Assembly: GCA_963844865.1 (NCBI GenBank)
Contig: CAWJPY010000004.1
Location: forward strand, 62,001 to 126,000
DNA from: CAWJPY01 sp963844865
GTDB taxonomy: Bacteria > Acidobacteriota > Thermoanaerobaculia > Thermoanaerobaculales > Sulfomarinibacteraceae
Reading direction: 5' to 3'
Length of the DNA stretch: 64,000 nucleotides
Below, piece after piece: positions 64,000-64,000 of this stretch (position 1 is the stretch's first letter; every line of letters begins with the position of its first letter). The notes beneath the pieces are model-generated. The model was not told where the DNA came from. It was given only the letters and a program-made list of their open reading frames with translations, and did no database searches. Made by a program: the position numbers and the translations under genes.

Positions 64000-64000
64000 T

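Overview
The window is very GC-rich chromosomal DNA from a Gram-negative bacterium: it has a TonB-dependent outer-membrane receptor, cytochrome bd oxidase, a Rieske/cytochrome b complex with a multihaem cytochrome c, NikR, and a DUF4388 protein. The mix of DUF169, DUF2889, BKACE, TIGR03084, multihaem and partner-switching signalling genes suggests a deltaproteobacterial-grade lineage (Desulfobacterota, Myxococcota, Binatota, Methylomirabilota or a relative). No rRNA, tRNA or marker gene seen here settles this, so the taxonomy is inference.

Layout. 1-6.7 kb: a GFA-type protein cut by the left edge, two small-molecule methyltransferases, an aldehyde dehydrogenase, a sugar-lactone oxidase-like flavoprotein, a secreted protein and a Nudix hydrolase. 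6.7-11.7 kb: a compact minus-strand metal-uptake operon (nikR, TonB receptor, TroA-like binding protein, ATPase, permease, methyltransferase) headed by a clear NikR-like inverted repeat. 11.8-13.6 kb: an SDR gene, then a toxin-antitoxin pair whose toxin is frameshifted. 13.8-18.0 kb: a tightly overlapped operon of an SMP-30-like protein, a DUF169-CoaE fusion, two DUF2889 proteins and a PHP phosphoesterase. 18.1-18.45 kb: two tandem hairpin repeats ahead of ychF. 19.7-27.4 kb: a DUF4388 protein, an MDR oxidoreductase, a decayed SulP transporter start, a GNAT protein, a haem lipoprotein and a free-standing DUF169 protein. 27.7-31.1 kb: a Rieske, b6/subunit-IV-type cytochrome b and 11-haem cytochrome c operon. 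31.4-39.0 kb: a five-gene carbohydrate operon (GH63, two SDRs, glycogen debranching enzyme, GH100 invertase-like). 39.2-50.0 kb: acyl-CoA metabolism (two crotonases, two acyl-CoA dehydrogenases, a BKACE enzyme, two carboxyltransferase subunits, a biotin carrier, a nitronate monooxygenase and a TIGR03084 protein). 50.3-52.8 kb: cytochrome bd oxidase. 53-64 kb: signalling and membrane proteolysis (STAS antagonist, multi-PAS hybrid kinase, internally duplicated CPBP protease, FHA-GAF-PP2C phosphatase, receiver-histidine kinase).

Several genes are interrupted by single-base frame changes: the toxin, the multihaem cytochrome (twice), one carboxyltransferase, cydA, the hybrid kinase (twice) and the receiver-kinase. 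Most behave as a one-base insertion, and both flanking frames keep good family sequence. Residual assembly indels are therefore as likely as real pseudogenes, and I flag each one.

The most distinctive material is the NikR-headed outer-to-inner-membrane metal system, the DUF169-CoaE fusion operon with an internal ribosome-binding site, the bc-type complex with an 11-haem cytochrome, and the internally duplicated CPBP protease. Very short ATGA/GTGA gene overlaps are common and were used to choose several starts.
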